A stretch of 59,645 bases of DNA from CAZEPT01 sp964626965 (GCA_964626965.1 CAZVHB010000007.1:1-59645), one strand, 5' to 3'. Positions 52,501 to 58,712 are shown, counted from the first letter of the stretch. Notes: generated by a model from the letters alone, not told the origin. Translations and numbers: made by a program.

Positions 52501-52774
52501 TATTGGTGGGACAAATACAGCTTCATCTGCCGGTACATCACAGTTTGGATTACGAATGACGGCAACAGGTGGAACGGGTGCAGTGACGGCTCCGTATGCT
52601 GCATCTGGTTTTGCGTATGATGGAGTAAGTAATCCTTCTCAAGTGTGTAGTGCAACAACAGGTGATGGGGTGACAACAACATATTCAGTACGATATCTAG
52701 GAAATATTTCCCCAGTGACAGCAGGTGGTGAGTACAGTACGAGTATTACGTATATTGCGACAGGAACATTTTAA
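43595..52774 (+). CDS. Giant repetitive surface protein (3059 aa)
   Basis: This is a very large secreted or surface-anchored protein. A basic cytosolic tail of about 68 residues precedes one hydrophobic segment (residues 69-84, a signal peptide or anchor). Residues about 90-900 hold beta-rich domains and two Thr/Pro/Glu-rich linkers. Residues about 950-2570 are five Thr/Gly/Ser-rich repeats of about 335-340 residues, with motifs such as ANGATLSLGNFAFT and FAGTAANAQITTTG, probably a parallel beta-helix. The last 170 residues form a C-terminal domain ending in TYIATGTF, related to the ends of the two next proteins. It is leaderless. A stalk or adhesin that attaches the cell to a host or surface is inferred, not shown. 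V/P-rich open frames on the other strand are shadows of its repeats. Confidence 0.9.
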   Translation: MILSFLQKKIKNKKQKTDRKSLGSVRSMQDIFFDSKRRFVSFKKKHWIIKINKAPFFYLLENKETVKRCAIFLLIIFMLGLFSPFTDANVSTFYPSTCLGGWEHPENAIGEPSLSQKSHIEDFTLGNSARLHQTNASLYCGGFKGSVPLNTTPKKFQLSFGWSVDDGTVVHPEVRPFEPVFNSSSTTVLTPSEVVTPTVDVETTEVEVVEITPSIDTSVETTQAPSVVEVPPAVITPETPAVVTESGPLSFLKNILLKTVFAQEIESTPAPVESSDTIQATPVDESIANTPTEQVIYLNETPEETPEVTPEVTPSPEGVINSPETNNTLLSIDSIQAPPVAVETPADAFLEVQYTLDGIEWKTLGTVSRSAWKNVTFDIPLNEWENLDHLQVSLKTLPSFDTTPTVYLDSMTLSVEYDEIQGEVVPPTVILKDASSMISGKKDFTQGDEVEFIISTPYLEVEDLKNLVKAGTAEILEDHAGVLDDRLIDLNIENQNNKSQLDIIKQSIQPTINQIIDSVPNTTSLVPSPESFVVPVVESPVEVIEITSPEALVLPVPEKESTSPTQTPVQKMTELNPLSFQPLIPRVHAQEISEASETPEITALVFDNNGEVTDIGTHIETVLVGGTEKQRVRIDKPKREFKPGRYTLKVTLMTVNATIISTQDFTWGVLAINVDKSVYQGGDDAYLQMGVLTDHGHTICNADLDLIIKTPNGATTHLTTDDKSIIRDPECGPDNVIDVPDYHAEYHVPNQVGVYEMTLTAVTMNGTKTIIDHFTVEENPLVTVSRTGPTRIYPVANYPVTLSVTSPVNWSGSIIEKVPVSFGVLQPIHSLGYDAVETQGVEKIITWHVDLQAGEKKTLGYIFDAPNISPEFYLLGPLELYAENISTPVFSESRNWQIASDAACNATGTGTWGGTDTANFANCTGAASGGTGTGNRPGAGDDLTIDAGVTVTLDVSATVNTLTIADPTTANGLSISTTRTLTVTGAVTYTANTQANAQTITMNGTGGVTAASLTIPAPTGTGSSLVTCAGSATGTFSTSGAVSITGNSTTTGAVTLGMLTCTLTVNGLLTITGGTNGTGAASVTASTGTITTSAGITFAGTAANAKFTTTGAAIHHFSGTHSAGGTVSYNGGTSFRLTGTSTLNGAYTFPAVQVNSGTTTLGVGSIVFGGGTTIANGATLTLGNFAWTMNNTISITGTLTGGTGSTGTYGFASTITVNSGGVFDLTPGTHAKTYGGASHVMNGTTWNTGTGTDTLVGTGTNTLTGSSAMTWGGTLTIPTNKTLTNSNTNTVTIGALSIANPVAANAMSLTTASTTTVTGAITYTANSTANAQTITMNGTANLNAGSLTIPAPTSTGGPRVTCAASATGTFTISGALSITGNSTTTGSVLMGMLTCTLSVTGLTTITGGSNGTGNASITSSTGVITTAGGVTFAGTAANARITTTGAGTWNNTGTISSGGTISVNANTTTVFTGTSAINGAYTLTKVTISTGTTTLGAGTITFSGTSSIANGATLSLGNFAFTMSGALTIGSGTSGTLSVAGAGNTGTYTFSNAITVNAGGIFNLSTGTHANTFSQSGTTVSHSGTTFNTGTGATSVSSSLLLAGSSAMTFGGTVTLANGATFTNGNSNTVTLAAFTLSNASSNTSLDLSTGSTTTVSGAITYNTNSGGNAQSINLNGTANLNAGSITMNAQTGTNGSQSILQAAASASGTVTVSGATTITGSASTSNFSRIDFGVSANTANFTTGSLSIVGGASSPAFLAMRTGTLTVNGNVTFSGTAANAQLTSLYATPIILNNCTMSAGGTVSITSSTVSTSGTTALNGGYTLPTLSVTGGTTTTGATTTVTGALAVANSATLSLGNFAFTASSTTTVGTGTSGIISVAGAGSTGTYTFTGNIAVNAGGTFNLSTGTHAKSYGGTSIAHSGSTFNTGTGTETITGTGTLTLSGSSAMTFGGAMAVPTNKTLTNSNTNTVTIASLNMDNPVAANNLSLTTGSNTNISGSLTFTANSTANAQTITMNGTANLTVAALSIPAPTSTGASNITCASGSGTLSVWLGSTDITGNSTSTGGVTLAMSTCTLSMKTALITGGSNGTGVAKITSSTGVITTTSGISFAGTAANAQITTTGAGTINLTGAAINSGGTLSINSATDLVSTGTSSIYDTRTFGIVHVNSGTLTLRGAETFAGALTIGSGATLMFDGYAFTASSTTDVSGSLLCPTAATCTGLKTFSGLVTNMSGGTIDLTPASVVATTEFRGGITADSGALVTDFGTGSTIFTTSDQSLSGPEPITFGGTVTLSSNLNLDMNTMLVYMNNLYIERGDTTVNILDSGLALTGDIDFEANAMAGTAQRIRLDAGGNIVADRITMPATTSTGTATIDCTSGSYGTVTTTGPLSITGSSTASGGTSSIDFGTTASSCALYTEAGLTLAGGSTGIASFVMGDGGATLYGNVTFGTAGNITRSIISDVSSGTNFNLGLGSFGPYGTVTFNSATVTNVFDVESIDGSYAFEEFVMYADTTLGADVSVLGNLSVTSGTTLMLGGFLFTVLGTTGVDGTITCPVAATCTGLKTFSGQMSINSGGLVDLAPGSVDPSLEFNNGIFAHISSSASINFGTGATVFSGNQSLTGAQYMTFNGPVTVGGFATTLTNSVTSRRVTFGDTVDGFNSSAVFATGAGSITRFRSMVMTTGNLVPSASAHDIEMDSNNANLKSPTTNPYYNLIVGSSTRTSDGAVSVSNTLTLTGGTVDTNSSFNYALTIKDLALTSGTLAGNASTITVTGNWTNSGTFTAGTSTVLMNGGATTTVTGTTSFYNLTITHTGAKQVNFATSGAPVFTITGTFTATGHVGALVKLYSDASPTQWHFHPTGTASVDYVEAKDSVCDSGSVQVSKTNFTDGLNNGFCWIDAALSFDINDETIGFGSLSTSAARYATGDTLGSASEVEAHNFTVNAISPGGYVVTAYGPSLTRIGSADVVTAIGGTNTASSAGTSQFGLRMTATGGTGAVTAPYAASGFAYDGVSNPSQVCSATTGDGVTTTYSVRYLGNISPVTAGGEYSTSITYIATGTF
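46470..51530 (+). repeat. Five internal repeats of about 1 kb in the giant gene
   Basis: Equivalent motifs encoding 'NAQTITMNGT' or its variants recur near 46598, 47598, 48612, 49638 and 50641, a period of 1000-1026 bp. Units 2 and 4 are most alike; the fifth is most diverged. Confidence 0.8.
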
Positions 52775-52781
52775 ATTTCAT

Positions 52782-52803
52782 AACTTTTTGTATATAAAAA
52801 GTT
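52782..52803 (+). terminator. Weak hairpin after the giant gene
   Basis: AACTTTTT pairs with AAAAAGTT around GTATAT. It is AT-only apart from one pair, so termination may be partial. TTATCCAC follows at 52802 and recurs after the next gene at 54043. Confidence 0.4.
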
Positions 52804-52862
52804 ATCCACTATTCTATTCACTTTTTATTTTTATCAATTAGGATTTTTTAATATGTATCTGG

Positions 52863-52868
52863 TATACT
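52863..52868 (+). promoter_or_regulatory. -10 box ahead of the first tandem surface gene
   Basis: GGTATACT predicts a start near 52875 and a leader of about 38 nt, longer than elsewhere in this window. Confidence 0.4.
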
Positions 52869-52910
52869 TTTTAGTATAAAGAAACGGGTAATTATATTAC
52901 TGTATTTATT

Positions 52911-53908
52911 ATATGTACACAAAAAACAAACTTAAAAAATTCATCAGTATACTCTCTGCCATCGCTGTTGTTATGCCATTTATCTTTCCCGTAAATGCAA
53001 TTGCTGCAGGTTCTGTAACTGCCTTCTCTGTACTCCTTGCTCGTGAAAAAGCATCTACAGCCGGAAATCAAACTATTACCTTTACCACACCAACGGGTGT
53101 TGCTTCTGGGCAGACGATTATCCTCACCTACAACAATAGTACGAGTGTTCACGCTTCACTCACTTTTACTGATATCGACTTAGCAGATGACGGAGTAGAT
53201 GTTACCCTCGCTGCAGCACCATCTGGTGGAACATGGGGAGTAGTTCGAACATCTTCTACGGTGATTACCTTTACTAATGGTACCACCGCAGTTGCTGCTG
53301 GAAGTGTCATCACTATTGAAATTGGAACAAATGCAACAAACCAAACAACTGGAGTAAACCAGATTACGAATGGATCTGCGGGAACTACTCTCCTTGTCCT
53401 CTCTGGAACATTTACTGATTCTGGTACTGCTGCAATGTCTATTACTGATGATGACCAAGTCACTATTACGGCTTCAGTAGCTACTTCAATCTCATTCGAT
53501 CTTGATACTTATGCAACCGCAACAACTTCTACTGAGACTGCAACACCGTATACAGTAGCTCTTGGAACCCTTACTACTGCAGCCGCATCTGGATCTAATG
53601 AAAGTTCTATCAATGCTATTTGGCTCGATCTCTCAACTAATGCCACAGGTGGTGCTATCGTGTCTGTTCTTTCAGCAAATGGAGCTCTTAAATCTACGTC
53701 TGTACCAGGGGACACAATTCCTTCTGCAACAGCAACGATGGCAGCAGGAACGGCAAACTATGGTATTTGTATTAAAAGAAATGATGTGACATCTGGAACT
53801 TTCAACAAAGTTGCTCCATTTAACGGCGCAACCTGTACTACTACACCAACAGGAAACACTGTTGGTGTGGTAACAACCTCTGCTCAGACTATCTACAACT
53901 CAGGTGGT
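52911..53908 (+). repeat. 998-bp direct repeat, copy 1
   Basis: This block appears identical, base for base, to 54131-55128. It runs from 2 nt before the ATG to codon 332 of each gene, where the sequences abruptly diverge. Confidence 0.93.
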
Positions 53909-54025
53909 GCACCGATCACTGGTGGTCGCGCTGAAATCATGGTTGCTGCGGAGAATAGTGTTACGACACCATCACACCCTGATTACACCGATACACTGAC
54001 ATTTATTGCTACTGGAACATTTTAA
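52913..54025 (+). CDS. Secreted surface protein with WxL-like C-terminal domain, tandem copy 1
   Basis: The 370-residue product has a signal peptide (KKFISILSAIAVVMPFIFPVNAIAA, cleavage after AIAA). An N-terminal beta sandwich of about 150 residues follows (VTAFSVLLAREKAS, TGVASGQTIILTYNNST). The C-terminal domain (about residues 180-370, SISFDLDTYATATTS ... NATGGAIVSVLSANGAL) ends in DTLTFIATGTF. That C-terminal domain is related to the end of the giant protein and, in its position and ending, reminiscent of WxL cell-wall-binding domains of Gram-positives. It is almost identical to the next gene. It could be a fibre or S-layer-like subunit; the function is inferred. Confidence 0.85.
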   Translation: MYTKNKLKKFISILSAIAVVMPFIFPVNAIAAGSVTAFSVLLAREKASTAGNQTITFTTPTGVASGQTIILTYNNSTSVHASLTFTDIDLADDGVDVTLAAAPSGGTWGVVRTSSTVITFTNGTTAVAAGSVITIEIGTNATNQTTGVNQITNGSAGTTLLVLSGTFTDSGTAAMSITDDDQVTITASVATSISFDLDTYATATTSTETATPYTVALGTLTTAAASGSNESSINAIWLDLSTNATGGAIVSVLSANGALKSTSVPGDTIPSATATMAAGTANYGICIKRNDVTSGTFNKVAPFNGATCTTTPTGNTVGVVTTSAQTIYNSGGAPITGGRAEIMVAAENSVTTPSHPDYTDTLTFIATGTF

Positions 54026-54102
54026 TATATATAGCTAAAAAGTTATCCACCAGATTGTCCACACAAAATACCTTATATATTTTTTCTTTAAAAAGAGTGT
54101 GG

Positions 54103-54108
54103 TATAGT
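54103..54108 (+). promoter_or_regulatory. -10 box ahead of the second tandem surface gene
   Basis: TATAGT predicts a start near 54115, 18 nt before the ATG. The upstream sequence is unlike that of copy 1, so the two copies may be controlled separately. Confidence 0.4.
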
Positions 54109-54130
54109 TATAAGATAAAGAGAACATACA

Positions 54131-55128
54131 ATATGTACACAAAAAACAAACTTAAAAAATTCATCAGTATACTCTCTGCCATCGCTGTTGTTATGCCATT
54201 TATCTTTCCCGTAAATGCAATTGCTGCAGGTTCTGTAACTGCCTTCTCTGTACTCCTTGCTCGTGAAAAAGCATCTACAGCCGGAAATCAAACTATTACC
54301 TTTACCACACCAACGGGTGTTGCTTCTGGGCAGACGATTATCCTCACCTACAACAATAGTACGAGTGTTCACGCTTCACTCACTTTTACTGATATCGACT
54401 TAGCAGATGACGGAGTAGATGTTACCCTCGCTGCAGCACCATCTGGTGGAACATGGGGAGTAGTTCGAACATCTTCTACGGTGATTACCTTTACTAATGG
54501 TACCACCGCAGTTGCTGCTGGAAGTGTCATCACTATTGAAATTGGAACAAATGCAACAAACCAAACAACTGGAGTAAACCAGATTACGAATGGATCTGCG
54601 GGAACTACTCTCCTTGTCCTCTCTGGAACATTTACTGATTCTGGTACTGCTGCAATGTCTATTACTGATGATGACCAAGTCACTATTACGGCTTCAGTAG
54701 CTACTTCAATCTCATTCGATCTTGATACTTATGCAACCGCAACAACTTCTACTGAGACTGCAACACCGTATACAGTAGCTCTTGGAACCCTTACTACTGC
54801 AGCCGCATCTGGATCTAATGAAAGTTCTATCAATGCTATTTGGCTCGATCTCTCAACTAATGCCACAGGTGGTGCTATCGTGTCTGTTCTTTCAGCAAAT
54901 GGAGCTCTTAAATCTACGTCTGTACCAGGGGACACAATTCCTTCTGCAACAGCAACGATGGCAGCAGGAACGGCAAACTATGGTATTTGTATTAAAAGAA
55001 ATGATGTGACATCTGGAACTTTCAACAAAGTTGCTCCATTTAACGGCGCAACCTGTACTACTACACCAACAGGAAACACTGTTGGTGTGGTAACAACCTC
55101 TGCTCAGACTATCTACAACTCAGGTGGT
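54131..55128 (+). repeat. 998-bp direct repeat, copy 2
   Basis: Identical by eye to 52911-53908 at an offset of 1220 bp. After 55128 the genes differ at about 29 of the next 105 bases. Confidence 0.93.
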
Positions 55129-55245
55129 TTACCAATATCTGGAGGTCGTGGTGAAATTATGGTTGCAGCAGAGAATAGTGCTCTTACTCCTGCGCATGCT
55201 GATTATTCTGATACATTAACTTTTGTTGCAACTGGAACATTTTAA
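54133..55245 (+). CDS. Secreted surface protein with WxL-like C-terminal domain, tandem copy 2
   Basis: This 370-residue protein is identical to the previous one through about residue 332 and then differs in the last 38 residues (GLPISGGRGEIMVAAENS ... DTLTFVATGTF against GAPITGGRAEIMVAAENS ... DTLTFIATGTF). Signal peptide and domains are as for copy 1. The divergent tail keeps its length and framework residues, so both versions are under selection. The start at 54133 matches copy 1; an upstream in-frame extension is not conserved. It lies 5 nt before the DUF916-like gene, so this copy is translationally linked to the anchor protein. Confidence 0.87.
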   Translation: MYTKNKLKKFISILSAIAVVMPFIFPVNAIAAGSVTAFSVLLAREKASTAGNQTITFTTPTGVASGQTIILTYNNSTSVHASLTFTDIDLADDGVDVTLAAAPSGGTWGVVRTSSTVITFTNGTTAVAAGSVITIEIGTNATNQTTGVNQITNGSAGTTLLVLSGTFTDSGTAAMSITDDDQVTITASVATSISFDLDTYATATTSTETATPYTVALGTLTTAAASGSNESSINAIWLDLSTNATGGAIVSVLSANGALKSTSVPGDTIPSATATMAAGTANYGICIKRNDVTSGTFNKVAPFNGATCTTTPTGNTVGVVTTSAQTIYNSGGLPISGGRGEIMVAAENSALTPAHADYSDTLTFVATGTF

Positions 55246-55250
55246 TATAT

Positions 55251-56321
55251 ATGAAGAACATACAACACAAACAAATACTCGGAACTTTTATCTTCGTACT
55301 TGGATTATTTTTTACCACGGTTCCTGTTCATGCAGTAACGGTTTCCCCAATACGATTTGAATTATCTGGTGATGCGGGTACTACTGTTCGTGAGGAAATG
55401 ACATTGATCAATGATAGTGGGGTAGACGAAACGTACTACGCTTCTTTTGCAAATTTTGAAGCACAAGGAGAAACAGGTACTCCTAATTTTGTTACCCCTA
55501 ACGAAGGGTTAGGTAAATGGATCATGACAGACATGACTGTGACTGTTGAGGCTGGAAAGACAAAAATTGTCCCATTTCAAATAACTATTCCAAAAGATCA
55601 AGAACCAGGAGGGAACTTTGCTTCTATCTTTTGGTCAACAACTCCTCCAACGACTAAAGATGGGACTGTTGTTATCGGAGGAAAGACAGGAATATTGGTG
55701 CTTCTCTCAGTAAATGGCGAAACACAAAAAGGTGGTGCAATTTTAGACTATCAAACGAAGGATAAAAAAGAATATTATACAGCACTTCCTGTTTCTTTTA
55801 CTTATCGTTTCCAAAACACAGGAACAGATCGAGTTAAACCAGCGGGGAGTATTGTTATAAAAAATATATTTGGCTTAAAAAGTGCACTTGTTCCTGCGAA
55901 CGTTGTTGAAGGAAATGTGCTTCCAAAGAGTATTAGAAAATTTGAAACAGCATGGCAGAAAAAAACTCCAGCAAGTTCTCCTGAGGTTTCAGTTAATCGT
56001 AATTTTTTTGATCAAGCAAAATTTGAATGGTACAATTTTGCTTTTGGGAGATATACAGCGACGTTGGATCTAAAATACGGAACAGAACAAAATGCGAGTA
56101 GCCGTGTTTCTTTCTGGGTTTTCCCATGGCAATTACTCCTCATATTATTGGTAATTTTCCTCATAATCTTCTTTGTAGTCAAGAAAATTCTCAGCTCTTA
56201 CAACAAGTGGATTATTTCTCAAGCTCAGAAAAATATAGTACGTATTATGGATGAGCAACATCGAAACAGAGAAGCATCATCTGACCTTACTCATTCTGTA
56301 AAATCTCATACAACAGAGTAG
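55251..56321 (+). CDS. Membrane-anchored WxLIP/DUF916-like protein
   Basis: The 356-residue protein has a signal peptide (FIFVLGLFFTTVPVHA). Two beta-sandwich domains follow: one with VSPIRFELSGDAGTTVREEMTLIN, WIMTDMTVTVEAGKTKIVPFQI and PGGNFASIFW, and the other with YRFQNTGTDRVKPAGSIVIKNIFG and FGRYTATLDLKYG. A membrane anchor near residues 290-312 (WQLLLILLVIFLIIFFVV) leads to a cytoplasmic tail of about 40 residues. This two-domain-plus-anchor plan is that of WxL-interacting proteins (DUF916 plus DUF3324), which hold WxL proteins on the cell wall of Gram-positives. Family membership is by pattern only. It probably retains the upstream WxL-like proteins. Confidence 0.7.
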   Translation: MKNIQHKQILGTFIFVLGLFFTTVPVHAVTVSPIRFELSGDAGTTVREEMTLINDSGVDETYYASFANFEAQGETGTPNFVTPNEGLGKWIMTDMTVTVEAGKTKIVPFQITIPKDQEPGGNFASIFWSTTPPTTKDGTVVIGGKTGILVLLSVNGETQKGGAILDYQTKDKKEYYTALPVSFTYRFQNTGTDRVKPAGSIVIKNIFGLKSALVPANVVEGNVLPKSIRKFETAWQKKTPASSPEVSVNRNFFDQAKFEWYNFAFGRYTATLDLKYGTEQNASSRVSFWVFPWQLLLILLVIFLIIFFVVKKILSSYNKWIISQAQKNIVRIMDEQHRNREASSDLTHSVKSHTTE

Positions 56322-56327
56322 TTTTTT

Positions 56328-57008
56328 ATGGAGAATTTTTTTTCTCGGCTGGCTCTAGGGGTACTCTGTATTATGTTCCCCGTAATTTCTTTTGCCGCGA
56401 CTGTTGTATCTTCTCCTGAGACAGCAACTATTTCAGCGAGAGTCGGCACAGATGAGATTGTTTCTACTACAGGAAGTTATCCATTTGGTAGTATTCCAAT
56501 TACGCCAGAAGTTGTTGTAGCACCTACAACTATTTCTTTTTCTGGAACCTTGTTTGGTTTTGCTAATGTGGTAGTCCTTCAAGATGGACAAAATTTCCTT
56601 TCAGGGTATGCCAATTCTCAAGGTAATTTCTTTTTGATTCAATCAGGTCTTACTCCCGGTGTCTATACCTATGGTGTTTTTATTGAATTACCTTCCGGTA
56701 AAAGGATTTTGATACATGTATTTCATGTGACGATTAAACTCGGAATGTACACTAAAATAGAAAATATTACACTTTCTCAGTTTTTGTGGGATCAGATTTT
56801 TCCAACTACTTCTCCTGTTGTGAGTAAGAACTATTGCACAGCAGTCATTGCTGATTTAAATTGCGATGGTCGAGTTGATATTATTGATCTCTCTATCTTG
56901 GAGTATTGGTATAGATCAAAAAAATATTCCGCAAGTAAGGATTTGAATGGAGATAAACAGATTGAACTCGGTGATTTTTCTGTGCTCGCGTATTATTGGA
57001 CAGGGTAA
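56328..57008 (+). CDS. Secreted dockerin protein
   Basis: The 226-residue product has a signal peptide (ALGVLCIMFPVISFAA) and an Ig-like beta domain (residues about 60-140, ISFSGTLFGFANVVVLQDG). The C-terminal type I-like dockerin (about 168-226) has two calcium-binding loops in the exact 12-residue pattern: Asp176, Asn178, Asp180, Asp184, Asp187 and Asp205, Asn207, Asp209, Glu213, Asp216. Each is followed by a helix (LSILEYW and FSVLAYYW). Dockerins bind cohesins. The next gene encodes a cohesin, so the two are likely partners. It lies 6 nt after the DUF916-like gene. Confidence 0.85.
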   Translation: MENFFSRLALGVLCIMFPVISFAATVVSSPETATISARVGTDEIVSTTGSYPFGSIPITPEVVVAPTTISFSGTLFGFANVVVLQDGQNFLSGYANSQGNFFLIQSGLTPGVYTYGVFIELPSGKRILIHVFHVTIKLGMYTKIENITLSQFLWDQIFPTTSPVVSKNYCTAVIADLNCDGRVDIIDLSILEYWYRSKKYSASKDLNGDKQIELGDFSVLAYYWTG

Positions 57009-57016
57009 TTATATAT

Positions 57017-57910
57017 ATGTATCAAAAAATTTTTAAAATTATATTTTTATTTAGTCTTGTGTTTTTGAGTACCCATACTGTGTTTGCTTCACGTGTGTTT
57101 ATTGATGACACACTAAAAACATTCCCGTCAGATAAGGAATTCTTCATGGATGTTTTTTTAGATACAGAAGGCTCTGTCATTAACGCAGTAAAAGGGGAAA
57201 TTGTTTTCCCTGATGAATTACTAGATTTTTCTCGTGTGAGTAGTAATAATTCAATTGTGAGTACGTGGATTGAACCTGTACAGCAAAATGGGAATACTGT
57301 TTATTTTTCAGGTATTATTTTTAATGGTTTTGATACTGTGGTTGATCCTGTGACTCTTGAAGAAAAAAAAGGTACTTTACTCCGTGTTTATTTTAAAGCA
57401 AAAAAAGAGGGAAGCGGTGTCATAAAAATTATTGATCCAGTTGTGTATAAAAATGATGGTCAAGGTACACCTATTCGATTGAAAGATGAGACGACTCTAT
57501 TTGTTGTTTCTTCTTCTGTGAATGGGCAATTTCCTAGTGAAGTCTTAGATATCACACCACCTGAACCATTTACTCCAAGGATCACAAAAAGTCAGGATGT
57601 ATTTGAAGGTAAGTTTTTTCTGGTTTTTAATACAACTGATAAAGAGAGTGGTATTGATCATTATGAGGTAAAAGAAGGGGATAGAGACTGGATTATAACA
57701 CCGAGTCCATATGGCATCATGAGTGGAAATCTACTCCAGACGATACAAGTGAAGGCGGTTGATCGCGCTGGGAATATCAGAATAGAAAATGTACAAAATG
57801 TACCAAGTACTTTTTATGTGCTGATTTTCATTATTTTATTATGTATACTTGTGTTCTATTTTATTCGTGTGTATCTACGAAGGCACAAAAAAGATACCCT
57901 AGGAGAGTAA
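57017..57910 (+). CDS. Membrane-anchored cohesin-domain protein
   Basis: The 297-residue protein has a signal peptide (FLFSLVFLSTHTVFA) and a cohesin domain (about residues 25-165: FFMDVFLDTEGSVINAVKGEIVFPDELLDF, FSGIIFNGFDT, GTLLRVYFKAKKEGSGVIKI, in pieces). A short second beta domain follows (about 180-255, YEVKEGDRDW), then a C-terminal membrane segment (FYVLIFIILLCILVFYFI) and a basic tail. It would display a cohesin on the outer face of the membrane and capture the dockerin protein encoded just upstream. The start at 57017 is chosen for the signal peptide and lies 8 nt after the dockerin gene. Confidence 0.82.
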   Translation: MYQKIFKIIFLFSLVFLSTHTVFASRVFIDDTLKTFPSDKEFFMDVFLDTEGSVINAVKGEIVFPDELLDFSRVSSNNSIVSTWIEPVQQNGNTVYFSGIIFNGFDTVVDPVTLEEKKGTLLRVYFKAKKEGSGVIKIIDPVVYKNDGQGTPIRLKDETTLFVVSSSVNGQFPSEVLDITPPEPFTPRITKSQDVFEGKFFLVFNTTDKESGIDHYEVKEGDRDWIITPSPYGIMSGNLLQTIQVKAVDRAGNIRIENVQNVPSTFYVLIFIILLCILVFYFIRVYLRRHKKDTLGE

Positions 57911-57987
57911 TATGAAATCTATACATGTATTTTGTGTGTGATATACTAGAGGGAGAGGTCTTATTATGTGACTAATTAAAAAATAAT

Positions 57988-58230
57988 ATGAATAATAAAA
58001 CAGGTTGTGGTGCAAGTAAAATCGCATGGGTGCTCGTTATTATTGGTGGACTTAATTGGGGTCTTGTTGGTGCTGGTGTGTTTATGAATACAAACCTCAA
58101 TCTAGTGAATCTTTTGTTAGGCAACATGCCGATGATTGAAGCAATTATTTACCTCGTTGTGGGTATTGCGACTATCGTATCTCTTATTGGTTGTCCTTGT
58201 ACAACTTGCAAAGTTGAAAAAGGAATATAA
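57988..58230 (+). CDS. DUF378 family small membrane protein
   Basis: The 80-residue product has two membrane segments and the family motif IGGLNWGLVG (residues about 18-28), followed by a second helix (IYLVVGIATIVSLIGC) and a Cys-rich tail (CPCTTC). DUF378 proteins are widespread and of unknown function. The Cys pairs at the end could bind metal. It is a single gene followed by a good terminator. Confidence 0.9.
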   Translation: MNNKTGCGASKIAWVLVIIGGLNWGLVGAGVFMNTNLNLVNLLLGNMPMIEAIIYLVVGIATIVSLIGCPCTTCKVEKGI

Positions 58231-58243
58231 CATTGAGTCTCCT

Positions 58244-58272
58244 AAAAATACCCACTTTCGTGGGTATTTTTT
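58244..58272 (+). terminator. Terminator after the DUF378 gene
   Basis: AAAAATACCCAC pairs with GTGGGTATTTTT around TTTC and runs into further T residues. Confidence 0.9.
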
Positions 58273-58389
58273 ATAGGGACCACTGTGGTATACCCCGACA
58301 CCAATATGGGGATTTTAAAAAGTATATATATCTTGGATAAAAAATATTAAAAAACAAATTTCTAATTTGTAAAAAAATTGGTGTGGGGG

Positions 58390-58395
58390 TATACT
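58390..58395 (+). promoter_or_regulatory. -10 box of the 58402 gene (leaderless)
   Basis: GGTATACT predicts a transcript start at 58402, the A of the ATG. Confidence 0.6.
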
Positions 58396-58401
58396 GTGAG
58401 T

Positions 58402-58659
58402 ATGAAAGATACATATATGCAGATATTTTTTATTATTTCGTCAGTTGGTTTTGTAATTCTCTGGATTTTGTGCGGAATTATACTCGTCTATATTATTCGA
58501 GCATTGCGTACATTTGATCGAATATCACAGAAGTTAGAAAAAAATATACAAGCGCTCGGTGATGATGCTCGCGATATAGTTGAAGACGTCCGTGATAGTG
58601 CCGTGTTTAGTTTTCTGTTTAAGAAGAAAAGAAGAGGTGAAAGGAAAGATAAGAGGTAA
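58402..58659 (+). CDS. Small membrane protein with amphipathic tail (DUF948-like)
   Basis: The 85-residue product has one membrane helix (residues about 8-32, FFIISSVGFVILWILCGIILVYII in two parts). A charged amphipathic helix (FDRISQKLEKNIQALGDDARDIVEDV) and a basic tail (KKKRRGERKDKR) follow. This plan resembles small DUF948/YtxH-type envelope stress proteins. The ATG at 58402 is fixed by a perfectly spaced leaderless promoter. The next gene encodes a YtxH-like protein, so the two may act together. Confidence 0.75.
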   Translation: MKDTYMQIFFIISSVGFVILWILCGIILVYIIRALRTFDRISQKLEKNIQALGDDARDIVEDVRDSAVFSFLFKKKRRGERKDKR

Positions 58660-58712
58660 AAGACTATACAGTATTTATCATTCTTTAGTATAATAGAATA
58701 GGAGATTATCGG

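Noticed and set aside
52802..54063. TTATCCAC (52802, 54043) and TTGTCCACA (54055) as DnaA boxes marking an origin.
   Set aside because: Only partial or variant boxes, widely spaced, with no dnaA or dnaN nearby. The repeats belong to the duplicated spacer.
52911..55245. A diversity-generating retroelement acting on the tandem surface genes.
   Set aside because: There is no reverse transcriptase, and the differences in the tails include many silent changes and are not restricted to adenines.
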